64,000 nucleotides of DNA from contig SEAY01000013.1 of NCBI GenBank assembly GCA_004144865.1, positions 1 to 64,000 on the forward strand. Direction: 5' to 3'. How positions within the stretch are numbered: position 1 is the stretch's first letter; each line of letters opens with the position of its first letter. Below are positions 55,431 through 63,278 of this stretch, one piece after another. The notes under the pieces were generated by a model. It saw only the letters and a list, made by a program, of their open reading frames with translations, had not been told where the DNA came from and did no database searches. Source of the DNA: Comamonadaceae bacterium. Its GTDB lineage: Bacteria > Pseudomonadota > Gammaproteobacteria > Burkholderiales > Burkholderiaceae_C. The position numbers were made by a program, and so were the translations under genes.

Positions 55431-56771
55431 TCAGGCGATGTGCCAGCGCGCGGGCACGAGTTCGCGCGGTACCAGGCAGGCGCGGCTCGACAGGCGCTGG
55501 CGCTTCGCGGTGCGCACGCCGCCGCCGCCCGCGGGCCCGCAGGTCCACAGCGCGGTCATTTCGCGCAGCAGGCTTTCAAGCGTTTCGAGGTCCTCGTGCC
55601 GCGCGGCCGCCCGCAGGCGCACGTCCTGCGCCAAACCCGGCCGCGCCTGCGCCAGCATCGCGCCGGCATCGTCCCCGAGGATGCTGGTCACGCCGATCAG
55701 GTCGAAGCGCAGGTCCAGGGTGGGCCCCAGGCGGCTGCGCAGGACATCCATCGCCAGCCGGGCGCGCGCTTCCGCGTTCGGCCCCGCATAGGAGATCTCG
55801 GCCTCGCCCAGCCAGCCGCCGTCGAAGAAAGCCAGCGCCTTGAGCGTGGGCGGGCGCGCATGCCCGCGCACGCCGGCCAGCCGCACGCGGTCGGCGCCCA
55901 CCTGCTCCACGCTCGCCTGGGTGATGTCGCACACCACGTCCGGCGTGAGATACGCGGCGGGGTCGTGCACCTCGTAGAGCAGCTGCTCCTTGACCGTGCG
56001 GCAGTCCACCAGCCCGCCGGTGCCCGCGGCCTTGCCCACGATGCAGCTGCCATCGGCCGCGATCTCCGCGATCGGGAAGCCGATGTCGTCCATGCCGGCA
56101 ACGTCCTTGCGGCCCGGGTCGGCGAAATAGCCGCCGCTGACCTGCGCCCCGCATTCCAGCAGGTGGCCGGCCATGGTGGCGCCGGCGAGCCGGTCCCAGT
56201 CGTCGGCGGCCCAGCCGAAGTGCGCCAGCGCCGGGCCCAGCACCAGCGAGGGGTCGGCGACGCGGCCCGTCACCACCACCTGCGCGCCGGCACGGATGGC
56301 CGCGGCGATCTCCTGCGCGCCCTGGTAGACGTTGGCGCAGACGAAGCGCTGCTCGTCCAGCCCGCCCTCCAGGCGCTCGCGCAGCAGCGCGCGGCCGCGC
56401 GCATCCGACAGGTCGTCGCCCGCGACGACGCCGATGCGCGGTGCCGGCAGGCCCAGGGATGCGGCCAGCGCGCGGATCACGCCCGCGGCGCCATCGGGGT
56501 TGGCGGCGCCGAAGTTGCCGATGATGGTGATGCCGTGCCGCAGGCAGTCCGCCAGCACCGGGCGCAGCTCGTGCACCAGCAGGGGCTCGTAGCCCAGCGC
56601 CGGGTCGCGCCGGCGCGCCAGCTGCTGCAGCGCGAGCGTGCGCTCCGCGAGGTTCTCGAAGATGAGGGCGGCCGGGCCGCCGCGCCGCACCAGCGTGCGC
56701 ACCACCGGAAGCGCGGCGTCGAGGCGGTCGCCCGAGAAGCCGGCGCCGCAACCGACTGCCAATGTCTCCAT
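55431..56771 (-). CDS. Acyclic terpene utilization AtuA-family protein
   Basis: The product is 446 residues from ATG 56771: METLAVGCGAGFSGDRLDAALPVVRTLVRRGGPAALIFENLAERTLALQQL. The AtuA fold is marked by LRHGITIIGNFGAANPDGAAGVIRALA, QVVVTGRVADPSLVLGPALAHFGW, HLLECGAQVSGGYFADPG and ISYAGPNAEARARLAMDVL. In Pseudomonas, atuA belongs to the citronellol/geraniol pathway, but the carboxylase and hydratase genes of that pathway are absent here. A different substrate is possible. Confidence 0.88.
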   Translation of the reverse strand: METLAVGCGAGFSGDRLDAALPVVRTLVRRGGPAALIFENLAERTLALQQLARRRDPALGYEPLLVHELRPVLADCLRHGITIIGNFGAANPDGAAGVIRALAASLGLPAPRIGVVAGDDLSDARGRALLRERLEGGLDEQRFVCANVYQGAQEIAAAIRAGAQVVVTGRVADPSLVLGPALAHFGWAADDWDRLAGATMAGHLLECGAQVSGGYFADPGRKDVAGMDDIGFPIAEIAADGSCIVGKAAGTGGLVDCRTVKEQLLYEVHDPAAYLTPDVVCDITQASVEQVGADRVRLAGVRGHARPPTLKALAFFDGGWLGEAEISYAGPNAEARARLAMDVLRSRLGPTLDLRFDLIGVTSILGDDAGAMLAQARPGLAQDVRLRAAARHEDLETLESLLREMTALWTCGPAGGGGVRTAKRQRLSSRACLVPRELVPARWHIA

Positions 56772-56904
56772 GGCCGCATTGTGCCCGCGCGCGCCGACCT
56801 GCCGCCCGCGGATGAGCAGCGCCGGGCCGCGACGAACAGACGGAAACATCCATGCGACATGCGGGACAAATGTTTCGACTCCCGCTCGCGCAGAATCCGG
56901 CGCC

Positions 56905-57105
56905 ATGTCCGATGCGGAAGACGAGACCCGCGCCGCGCTGCGGATGCTGGAACCCAGGATTGCAGACTTCGAGGCGCTCGTGCGCGATGCCGCGGCCACC
57001 TGCGCCCCCGGCGATCCCATGTTGCAGTCGCTACGCCACAGCCTCGACATGCTGCGGCGCGAACGGCAGCGCCTGCGCGAGCGCCTCAAGCAGGCGGATT
57101 CGTAG
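56905..57105 (+). CDS. Small coiled-coil hypothetical protein
   Basis: The product is 66 residues: MSDAEDETRAALRMLEPRIADFEALVRDAAATCAPGDPMLQSLRHSLDMLRRERQRLRERLKQADS. Two amphipathic helices are joined by a Pro/Gly turn. It is cytoplasmic, without a known family. The last 20 bases overlap the convergent Mut7-C gene. The codon pattern and a sensible helical protein support it; no clear Shine-Dalgarno sequence was found. Confidence 0.5.
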   Translation: MSDAEDETRAALRMLEPRIADFEALVRDAAATCAPGDPMLQSLRHSLDMLRRERQRLRERLKQADS

Positions 57106-57589
57106 GGGCAGGCTCCTGGCCCCAGCCGGGCAGCACGCGTTCCAGTGCCGCGCGCATGCGCCGAACGTGCGAGCCGCCCCAGTACAGCCGCCCGCAAGCC
57201 GGGCAACGGCGCACGGGCCCGTCCATGGCCTGCACGCCCGGCGGCAGCCGCGGCAGCGCCTCGGCGCGCCCGAGCTCCTGCAGTGGCGCGTTGCACAGCA
57301 TGCAGCGCGTGAACAGTTCGCCGGGTGACGCGAGCGCGAGTTCGCGCACGACCTCGCGCAACTGGTGCAGCGGATCGTCGAGCCGCACTTCCAGCGCGCG
57401 GGCCGGCCGCAGCTCGCGCAGCAAGTGCCGGTCGCGCGTGAGCAGCACCCGCCCCTCGTCCTCGGCGAGCCGCACCAGGTCCGCATCGGCGACCGCGCTG
57501 TCGTACCAGGTGTCGTAGCCCAGCACCCGCAGCCAGCGCGCCAGCCGTCCCAGCATGGCGTCGGCGGCGAAGCGCGGCGTGCCGTTCAA
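57086..57589 (-). CDS. Mut7-C RNase-domain protein with zinc ribbon
   Basis: The product is 167 residues from a TTG overlapping the amidase stop (TTGA). The PIN-like Mut7-C core is FAADAMLGRLARWLRVLGYDTWYDSAVADADLVRLAEDEGRVLLTRDRHLLREL, with acidic residues at DAML, DADL and TRD positions. A C-terminal zinc ribbon follows: FTRCMLCNAPL and RRCPACGRLYWGGSH. The family is predicted to be RNases. Overlap with an amidase gene is unexplained by any shared pathway. The track's version begins inside the amidase gene. Confidence 0.88.
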   Translation of the reverse strand: MNGTPRFAADAMLGRLARWLRVLGYDTWYDSAVADADLVRLAEDEGRVLLTRDRHLLRELRPARALEVRLDDPLHQLREVVRELALASPGELFTRCMLCNAPLQELGRAEALPRLPPGVQAMDGPVRRCPACGRLYWGGSHVRRMRAALERVLPGWGQEPAPTNPPA

Positions 57590-59037
57590 GCGGGACGCGC
57601 CAGCGCGGGCGGGCGCTGGGCGCTCCAGGGCGAGATCGCTTCCCAGGCATGCGCCATGGCCAGCACACGCAGGTCGGCGCGCGGCGGCCCGGCGACCTGC
57701 ATGCCCATGGGCCGCCCGTCCCCGGCGAATCCCACCGGCACCGCGGCCACCGGCAGCCCGGCGAGCGTGAACGGCGCGACGATCTCCATCCAGCGGTGAT
57801 ACGTGTCCATCGCCACGCCCGCGACGCTGCGCGGCCAGTGCTGCTCCGCGGGGAACGGGAAGACCTGCGCGGCCGGCGCGACCACGTAGTCGAAGCGCTC
57901 GAAGAGCCGGCGGAAGGCGTGGTAGACCGCGGTGCGCTGCACGGAGGCCTCGTACAGCTGCGCCGCGGTGAGCTGCAGGCCCTGCTCCACCTCCCACTGC
58001 GCTTCGGGCTTCATCAGCGCGCGCAGGTGCGGCTGCTGGTGGATGGACCGCAGCTTGCCGCCGGTGAGCAGCTGGCGCAGGCGCAGCCAGGCCGTCCAGC
58101 TCGCTTCGCGCGGCACGTCCAGGCGGCAGGGTTCGACCACGAACCCCGCGTCCTGCAGCTTGCGCAGGGCCGCTTCGCACAACTCGCGGATGCCGGGCTC
58201 CAGCGGCAGGTCGTCCCACAGGCCGCCGAGCCAGCCTATGTGCTTGCCGGGCTCGATGGTGGCGAGGTCCAGGGACAACGGCTCCGGCAGGGGGTCGGCC
58301 AACGACAGCGGCGCGCGTTCGTCCCAGCCGCCCAGGGTGCAGAGCAGGCGCGCGGCGTCTTCCACCGTGCGCGCCATCGGGCCTTCGGTGCCCAGCTGCG
58401 CATAGAACGCATCCTCCGCCGGCACCGCGGGCACGCGCCCGCGCGAAGGCCGGAACCCCACCACGTTGTTGAACGCCGCGGGGTTGCGAAGCGAGCCCAT
58501 GAAGTCGCTGCCGTCGGCCACCGGCACCATGCCGAGCGCGAGGGCGACGGCGGCACCGCCGCTGCTGCCGCCGGCGGACAGCGCCGGGTCCCACGCGTTG
58601 CGCGTGATGCCGAACACCTCGTTGTAGGTGTGCGACCCGAGGCCGAACTCCGGCGTGTTGGTCTTGCCGATCACGATGGCACCGGCCTTCTTCATGCGCT
58701 GCACGAAGAGCGCATCGGCCGTGGCGATGCGCCCGCCGCTGGTGCGCGAGCCGCTGGTGGTCGGCAGGCCCTGCGCGTCGCTCAGGTCCTTCACCGCGAT
58801 GGGGAAGCCGTGCATCCAGCCGCTCGCCTCGCCGCCGGCCAGCGCCGCGTCGCGCGCGTCGGCCTCGGCAAGCAGTTCATCCGCGGGGCGCAGCGAGACG
58901 ATCGCGTTGTGCAGCGGATTGAGGGCGGCGATCCGTTCCAGCGCGGCGCGCATGAGATCGCGGCAGGACACCTGTCGCGCCGCGATGCGGCGCGACAGGG
59001 AGGTGGCGTCCAGGGCCAGGAGGGCGGCGTTGTCCAA
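57586..59037 (-). CDS. Amidase signature family enzyme
   Basis: The product is 483 residues. The amidase-signature triad is complete: Lys in HGFPIAVKDLSDA, Ser in SAGGSSGGAAVALALG (cis-Ser), and the nucleophile in DGSDFMGSLRNPAAFNNVVGFRPS. TNTPEFGLGSHTYN and the C-terminal PVGFAGDGRPMGMQVAGPPRAD are typical. It hydrolyses small amides, or could be a paralogue of GatA used in catabolism; no gatB/gatC genes are adjacent. No signal peptide. It is upstream of, and coupled to, the Mut7-C gene. Confidence 0.92.
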   Translation of the reverse strand: MDNAALLALDATSLSRRIAARQVSCRDLMRAALERIAALNPLHNAIVSLRPADELLAEADARDAALAGGEASGWMHGFPIAVKDLSDAQGLPTTSGSRTSGGRIATADALFVQRMKKAGAIVIGKTNTPEFGLGSHTYNEVFGITRNAWDPALSAGGSSGGAAVALALGMVPVADGSDFMGSLRNPAAFNNVVGFRPSRGRVPAVPAEDAFYAQLGTEGPMARTVEDAARLLCTLGGWDERAPLSLADPLPEPLSLDLATIEPGKHIGWLGGLWDDLPLEPGIRELCEAALRKLQDAGFVVEPCRLDVPREASWTAWLRLRQLLTGGKLRSIHQQPHLRALMKPEAQWEVEQGLQLTAAQLYEASVQRTAVYHAFRRLFERFDYVVAPAAQVFPFPAEQHWPRSVAGVAMDTYHRWMEIVAPFTLAGLPVAAVPVGFAGDGRPMGMQVAGPPRADLRVLAMAHAWEAISPWSAQRPPALARPA

Positions 59038-59085
59038 GGGGGCTCCAGGGGTCGGCAGGCCCCATGGTGCCCCAGAAGCCCCCGC

Positions 59086-59514
59086 TCAGGAGCCGATGAC
59101 CTGCGCGTCGTCCGGTCCCAACAGGTGCCGCACCTGTTGCGCCAGCGAGCCGAACACCTTGCCGGCCAGGCCGGTGCCCGGCTCGCCCAGCACGATGCGG
59201 TCGCAGCCGAAATCCCGCGCGGCCTGCGCGATGGTTTCGGCGCTGCGGCCCACCAGCACGGTGCTGGTGAACGGCACGCCAGCCGCCTGCAGCAGGGCCT
59301 GAGCCAGCTTCAGGTCCTCGGCGCCGCACTGCTGCTGCAGGTCATGCAGTTCGCGCACGCCGAAGAACATGGCCACGTGCGAGGTCACGCGCGGCTGCAC
59401 CCGCACCAGCCGCACGTGCACGGGCTCCTGCAGGTGCAGCCGCACGGCTTCGGCAACCGCCGAACGGATGCGCGCCTCGCTGGAGGGATCGATGGCAACG
59501 AGTACTTGTCGCAT
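59086..59514 (-). CDS. Universal stress protein (UspA family)
   Basis: The product is 142 residues: MRQVLVAIDPSSEARIRSAVAEAVRLH, then TVLVGRSAETIAQAARDFGCDRIVLGEPGTGLAGKVFGSLAQQVRHLLG. The ATP-contact loop (G-x2-G-x9-G-S) near the C-terminus is recognisable, so it may be of the ATP-binding class. It lies 9 bases after the TerC-family gene, suggesting co-transcription. Confidence 0.9.
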   Translation of the reverse strand: MRQVLVAIDPSSEARIRSAVAEAVRLHLQEPVHVRLVRVQPRVTSHVAMFFGVRELHDLQQQCGAEDLKLAQALLQAAGVPFTSTVLVGRSAETIAQAARDFGCDRIVLGEPGTGLAGKVFGSLAQQVRHLLGPDDAQVIGS

Positions 59515-59523
59515 GGCGGTTCC

Positions 59524-60216
59524 TCAGGCGGGTTGGTCGGCGGTCTGGGGCTGCTGGCCGCGAGCGAGCCACTTGCCGGCGGCAACCACGAGGGCGGCGC
59601 CCAATGCCGGCAGCACGTTGTGCAGGTAGTGGTGCTGCTCGACGAAATGGGTGGCCGAAGGATCGCTCAGCGCCATCTCGCCTGCCACCCAGCCCAGCAG
59701 CGCCGCGCCGCCGGTGATGATGATGGGGAAGCGGTCCATCAGTTTCAGGATGATCGCGCTGCCGAAGATGATCAGCGGGATGCTGATCACGAGGCCGAAC
59801 ACCAGCAGCGGCACGTTGCCCTTGGCCGCCGCGGCGACGCCGATCACGTTGTCCAGGCTCATGACCAGGTCGGCGACCACGATCGTCTTGATGGCCGCGG
59901 CCAGGTTGGCGTGGCCCTCCAGGTGTTCCTCGCCGTCATCGCCCTTGAGCAGGCCGACGCCGATCCACAGCAGCAGGGCCGCGCCCAGCAGCTTCAGGTA
60001 CGGCAGTTGCAGCAGGTAGACGGCGAAGAAGGTCAGCACCACGCGCAGCACGATCGCGCCCACGCTGCCGAACAGGATGGCCTTCTTCTGCTGCCGCGGC
60101 GGCAGCGAGCGGCAGGCGAGCGCGATGACGACCGCGTTGTCGCCGGAAAGCACGATGTTGATCAGGATGATCTGGGACAGGGCGACCCAGAACTCCGGAC
60201 TCGAAAGAAAGGCCAT
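59524..60216 (-). CDS. TerC-family integral membrane protein
   Basis: The product is 230 residues with GAGGAGA before the ATG. TerC hallmarks: LINIVLSGDNAVVIALACRSLP in the first helix and ADLVMSLDNVIGVAAAAKGN in the middle, each with an intramembrane Asp-Asn pair thought to contact metal. About seven helices are visible. Family members include Alx and YjbE, linked to manganese export. I looked upstream for the yybP-ykoY manganese riboswitch that often precedes such genes and saw no convincing match. It sits downstream of tctE. Confidence 0.9.
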   Translation of the reverse strand: MAFLSSPEFWVALSQIILINIVLSGDNAVVIALACRSLPPRQQKKAILFGSVGAIVLRVVLTFFAVYLLQLPYLKLLGAALLLWIGVGLLKGDDGEEHLEGHANLAAAIKTIVVADLVMSLDNVIGVAAAAKGNVPLLVFGLVISIPLIIFGSAIILKLMDRFPIIITGGAALLGWVAGEMALSDPSATHFVEQHHYLHNVLPALGAALVVAAGKWLARGQQPQTADQPA

Positions 60217-60351
60217 GACGTCTCCTCGGATGGACCGGAACCGGCGTGGTCCCGACCCGATCGAGGCTACGAAGGCGCGCTGACGGGCACTTAGAGGCGG
60301 GCTGTCGGCTGCATGTCGCCCAGCTGTCTGCCAGCTTACGAAGGGCCGGCT

Positions 60352-61740
60352 TCAGGCCTGGAGAGGGGGGAAGAAGACGCCGAAAGTGTTACCCACGCCG
60401 TCCACGTCTTCCTCCAGCGTGATGCGGGCGCCGTGCAGCGTGGCGATCTCGCTCACGATCGCCAAGCCGAGGCCGCTGCCGTCCTCCTGCGTGCCGAGCA
60501 GGCGGTGGAAGCGGCCGAAGATGCGCTCGCGCTCCGCCACCGGGATGCTGGGGCCGTCGTCGCTGATGGCGAGGCGCACCTCGCCGTTGGCGGCGCGGCC
60601 CGCACGCACGGTGACGCGACCGCCGGCCTGGCTGTAGCGAATCGCGTTGTCGACCAGGTTGTTCAGCAGCTCGCGCAGGCGGTCGCGGTCGGCGCTGATC
60701 GCGAGCGGATCGCCCTGCGCGCCTTCGAAGCCCAGGTCGATGCCGCGCTTGATCGCATGCGGCACCCAGTCCATGCTGACCTCCAGGGCGAAGGCGTCCA
60801 GGTCCAGCGGCTGGAGCTGCACGGTGTCCAGTGCCCCGGGCTCGTTGCGCGCCAATGCCAGCAGCTGGCGCACCAGGCGGGACAGCCGGTCGGCGCTGAT
60901 ATAGAGCTGCGCCAGCGAATGCCGCACGCGTGCGGGGTCGTCCTCGCGCAGCGCGAGCTCGATCTGGGCCTTGAGCCCGCTCACCGGCGTCTTGAGCTGG
61001 TGCGCGGCGTCGGCCACGAAGCGGTTCTGGAAATCGAAGGTCTGGCCCAGGCGCGCCATCAGGTCGTTCACTTCGTCCACCAGCGGACGCACCTCGCCGG
61101 GCACGTCGTGGGTGTCGATCGGGCTCAGGTCCCGGTGCGAGCGGTCGGAGACCGCCCGCCGCAGGCGCTGCAGTGGCTCGAGCCCGCGGGACACGCCGAA
61201 CCAGACGACCGCCGTGGCCATCACGATCAGCAGCAGCTGCGGCGCCAGCGTGCTCACCACCATCTCCCACGCGAGGCGGGTGCGCTTGTTGAGCGTCTCG
61301 GCCACCTGCACCTGCACCAGCGGCGCGCCAGGCGTGGCGCCCACCGGCATGCGCGCGGCCACCACGCGCACCTCCTCGCCCTGCACGTGGTCGCCGTAGA
61401 AGCGCGGCGCGGTGCCCGCTGTCGCGCGCGGAACGGCGGCGTCGCCGCCGATCAGCGTGCCGTCGGACGCATCGACGCGAAAGAACAGCCGGTCCTGCGC
61501 ATCGGTGAGCAGCACGCCGGCGGCGGACTCCGACAGGTCCAGCCGGGGCAGCGGCGCGCCGGGCCGCACGTGCAGCACGATCTCGCGCGCGATCTCGTTC
61601 AGCGCGCGGTCGTACGCCAGGTTGGCGAAGCGCAGCGAGACGAAGTAGGCGGTGGCGGCGTCCAGCGCCAACAGCAGCAACAGCGGCCCGAGCAGCCAGG
61701 CGAGCAGCTTGCGCTGCAGGCGCGGCTCAGTCCGGTGCAT
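60352..61740 (-). CDS. tctE: Sensor histidine kinase TctE
   Basis: The product is 462 residues. First membrane helix about 11-33, periplasmic 2CSK_N-type sensor region about 34-160, second helix about 163-183, a HAMP-like linker, then the H-box FVADAAHQLKTPVSGLKAQ with His 247. ATPase motifs: LLNNLVDNAIRYSQ, ISDDGPSIP, GSGLGLAIVSEIA. The AAHQLKTP version of the H-box is characteristic of the TctE/QseC group. In other bacteria TctDE controls tricarboxylate uptake through Bug-dependent transporters, a good match to six Bug genes here. Confidence 0.9.
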   Translation of the reverse strand: MHRTEPRLQRKLLAWLLGPLLLLLALDAATAYFVSLRFANLAYDRALNEIAREIVLHVRPGAPLPRLDLSESAAGVLLTDAQDRLFFRVDASDGTLIGGDAAVPRATAGTAPRFYGDHVQGEEVRVVAARMPVGATPGAPLVQVQVAETLNKRTRLAWEMVVSTLAPQLLLIVMATAVVWFGVSRGLEPLQRLRRAVSDRSHRDLSPIDTHDVPGEVRPLVDEVNDLMARLGQTFDFQNRFVADAAHQLKTPVSGLKAQIELALREDDPARVRHSLAQLYISADRLSRLVRQLLALARNEPGALDTVQLQPLDLDAFALEVSMDWVPHAIKRGIDLGFEGAQGDPLAISADRDRLRELLNNLVDNAIRYSQAGGRVTVRAGRAANGEVRLAISDDGPSIPVAERERIFGRFHRLLGTQEDGSGLGLAIVSEIATLHGARITLEEDVDGVGNTFGVFFPPLQA

Positions 61741-62401
61741 CGCCGCTGTCCATCAGGTAGCCCATGCCGCGCACCGTGCGGATCTCGCAGCCGAGGGGCT
61801 CGAGCTTCTTGCGCAGCCGGTACACGTAGACCTCGATGGCGTTGGCGCCGACTTCGTCGCCCCACCCATAGAGGTGGTTGACGATCTGCTCCTTGCTGAC
61901 CACGCGGCCCTCGCGCATCAGCAGCAGTTCGAGCACGGCGAGCTCGCGCGCCGACAGGTCCACCGGCTTGCGGTCGTGGAACACCCGCCGGCCCACGGTG
62001 TCGAAGCGCAGCAGGCCATGTTCCAGGAAAGGCGTGGAGTTGCTGCCCCGCCGCAGAAGCGCGCGCACGCGGGCCTCCAGCTCCGGCAGGTCGAAGGGCT
62101 TGGCGAGGTAGTCGTCGGCGCCCAGGTCGAGGCCGCGCACGCGGTCCTCGAGCGTGTCGAAGGCGGTGAGCATCAGTACGGGCAGCGTGGAGCGCCGCGC
62201 CCGCAGGCGCCGCAGCACGTCCAGCCCGCTCAGGCCGGGCAACCCGATGTCCAGGATGGCCAGGTCGTAGATCGCCAGCGAGAGCGCACGGTCCGCGTCC
62301 TCGCCGGTGTCGACGACGTCCACCGCATGGGCGGACTGCACCAGCGCGCGCGACAGCGCGTCGGCCAGCACCTTGTCGTCCTCCACCAGCAGGATTCGCA
62401 T
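61727..62401 (-). CDS. tctD: OmpR-family response regulator TctD
   Basis: The product is 224 residues from ATG 62401. Receiver: ILLVEDDKVLADALSRALVQSAHAVDVVD, phospho-acceptor Asp51 in AILDIGLPGLSGLDVL, switch Lys in DDYLAKPFDLPEL. DNA-binding winged helix: LSARELAVLELLLMREGRVVSKEQIVNHLYGWGDEVGANAIEVYVYRLRKKLEPLG. The 3' end overlaps tctE by 14 bases. It would activate tricarboxylate transport genes; none of the core tctAB genes lie in the window, so its targets may be the Bug genes here or genes elsewhere. Confidence 0.9.
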   Translation of the reverse strand: MRILLVEDDKVLADALSRALVQSAHAVDVVDTGEDADRALSLAIYDLAILDIGLPGLSGLDVLRRLRARRSTLPVLMLTAFDTLEDRVRGLDLGADDYLAKPFDLPELEARVRALLRRGSNSTPFLEHGLLRFDTVGRRVFHDRKPVDLSARELAVLELLLMREGRVVSKEQIVNHLYGWGDEVGANAIEVYVYRLRKKLEPLGCEIRTVRGMGYLMDSGDAPD

Positions 62402-62436
62402 CGCGGCGAATCGTAACCGCGAACGCGGCGGGCGCC

Positions 62437-63045
62437 TCAGGCCGCCCGCGCGCGGTGGTTGTAGACCAGCACCAGGTTCAGCGCCAGCACCGCGAGCGCG
62501 GACAGCGCCAGCCGCCGCGGGTCCCCCGCCAGCGCCGCGCCTGCCAGCACGATGGCCGCATCGAGCACCAGCTGCACCTTGCCCGCCGGCCAGCCGAAGC
62601 GGTCCTGCAGGCGCAGCACCAGCACGTTGAGGCCACCGAGGCTGGCGCCGTGACGGAACAGGATCAGGATGCCCACGCCGCACAGCAGGCCACCGAGCAC
62701 CGCGGCCAGCACCGGATCGATCTGCTGCAGCGTCACCGCGCGCGGCAGCCACCACGAGAGCAGCGCCAGCAGGCTGACCGACAGCGCCGTGCGCACGGTG
62801 AACGCACGACCCACGCGCATCCACGCGAGCGCGTAGAACGGCAGGTTCACGGTGAACAGCGCGGCGCCGAGGTCCACGCCCGAGGCGTAGTGCAGCAGCA
62901 GCGCGATGCCGACGGTGCCGCCCGGCACCAAGCCGGCCTGCTGCATGAGGAACACGCCGAAGGCGGCGAGCAGCGTGCCGGTGGCGAGGCCCTGCAGGTC
63001 GTCGGGCAGGCTGCGCGCCGCAAGCGGAAGAGAGGCCGCGGTCAT
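62437..63045 (-). CDS. YitT-family integral membrane protein
   Basis: The product is 202 residues: LQGLATGTLLAAFGVFLMQQAGLVPGGTVGIALLLHYASGVDLGAALFTVNLPFYALAWMRVG, then DPVLAAVLGGLLCGVGILILFRHGASLGGLNVLVLRLQDRFGWPAGKVQLVLDAAIVLAG. The repeated GGTVGIALLL / GGLNVLVL halves and five to six helices are the YitT (DUF161) pattern, but the C-terminal DUF2179 domain of many members is lacking. Transport or membrane role unknown. Confidence 0.88.
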   Translation of the reverse strand: MTAASLPLAARSLPDDLQGLATGTLLAAFGVFLMQQAGLVPGGTVGIALLLHYASGVDLGAALFTVNLPFYALAWMRVGRAFTVRTALSVSLLALLSWWLPRAVTLQQIDPVLAAVLGGLLCGVGILILFRHGASLGGLNVLVLRLQDRFGWPAGKVQLVLDAAIVLAGAALAGDPRRLALSALAVLALNLVLVYNHRARAA

Positions 63046-63079
63046 GCGAGGACCTTAGCGCGGCGGGGGTCCGCGCACC

Positions 63080-63093
63080 TTGACGCAAGTCAG
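63080..63093. promoter_or_regulatory. FNR/Dnr-like box in the yitT-hppD spacer
   Basis: TTGACGCAAGTCAG fits TTGAC-N4-GTCAA with one mismatch. It lies 35 bases upstream of the YitT-family start. On the hppD side a possible -10 (CACAAT, 63122-63127) would put it close to the usual activating distance. Confidence 0.35.
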
Positions 63094-63278
63094 GGTCCGG
63101 CACCGCCCCCGGCTTTGGGAGCACAATGCGGGTTCCATGCACGGATTTGCCCTCTTCATCGGCGACCACCTCGCGCGCAGCGTGCGCGGCGTCCCCGGTG
63201 CGCCTCCCGCCTGACGAGAAGCGTCCGCGTGCCCCGTGGCGCGCATCCCTTTCTTCGTCATCGTCAAGGAGTCCGCAA

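Noticed and set aside
60217-60351. yybP-ykoY manganese riboswitch upstream of the TerC-family gene
   Set aside because: The conserved GGGGAGTA-type core and flanking stems are not visible in the 135-base spacer.
63137-63214. 25-codon ORF ([12 protein letters not shown]...) upstream of hppD
   Set aside because: Too short, without a Shine-Dalgarno sequence or known family; a leader peptide cannot be supported.
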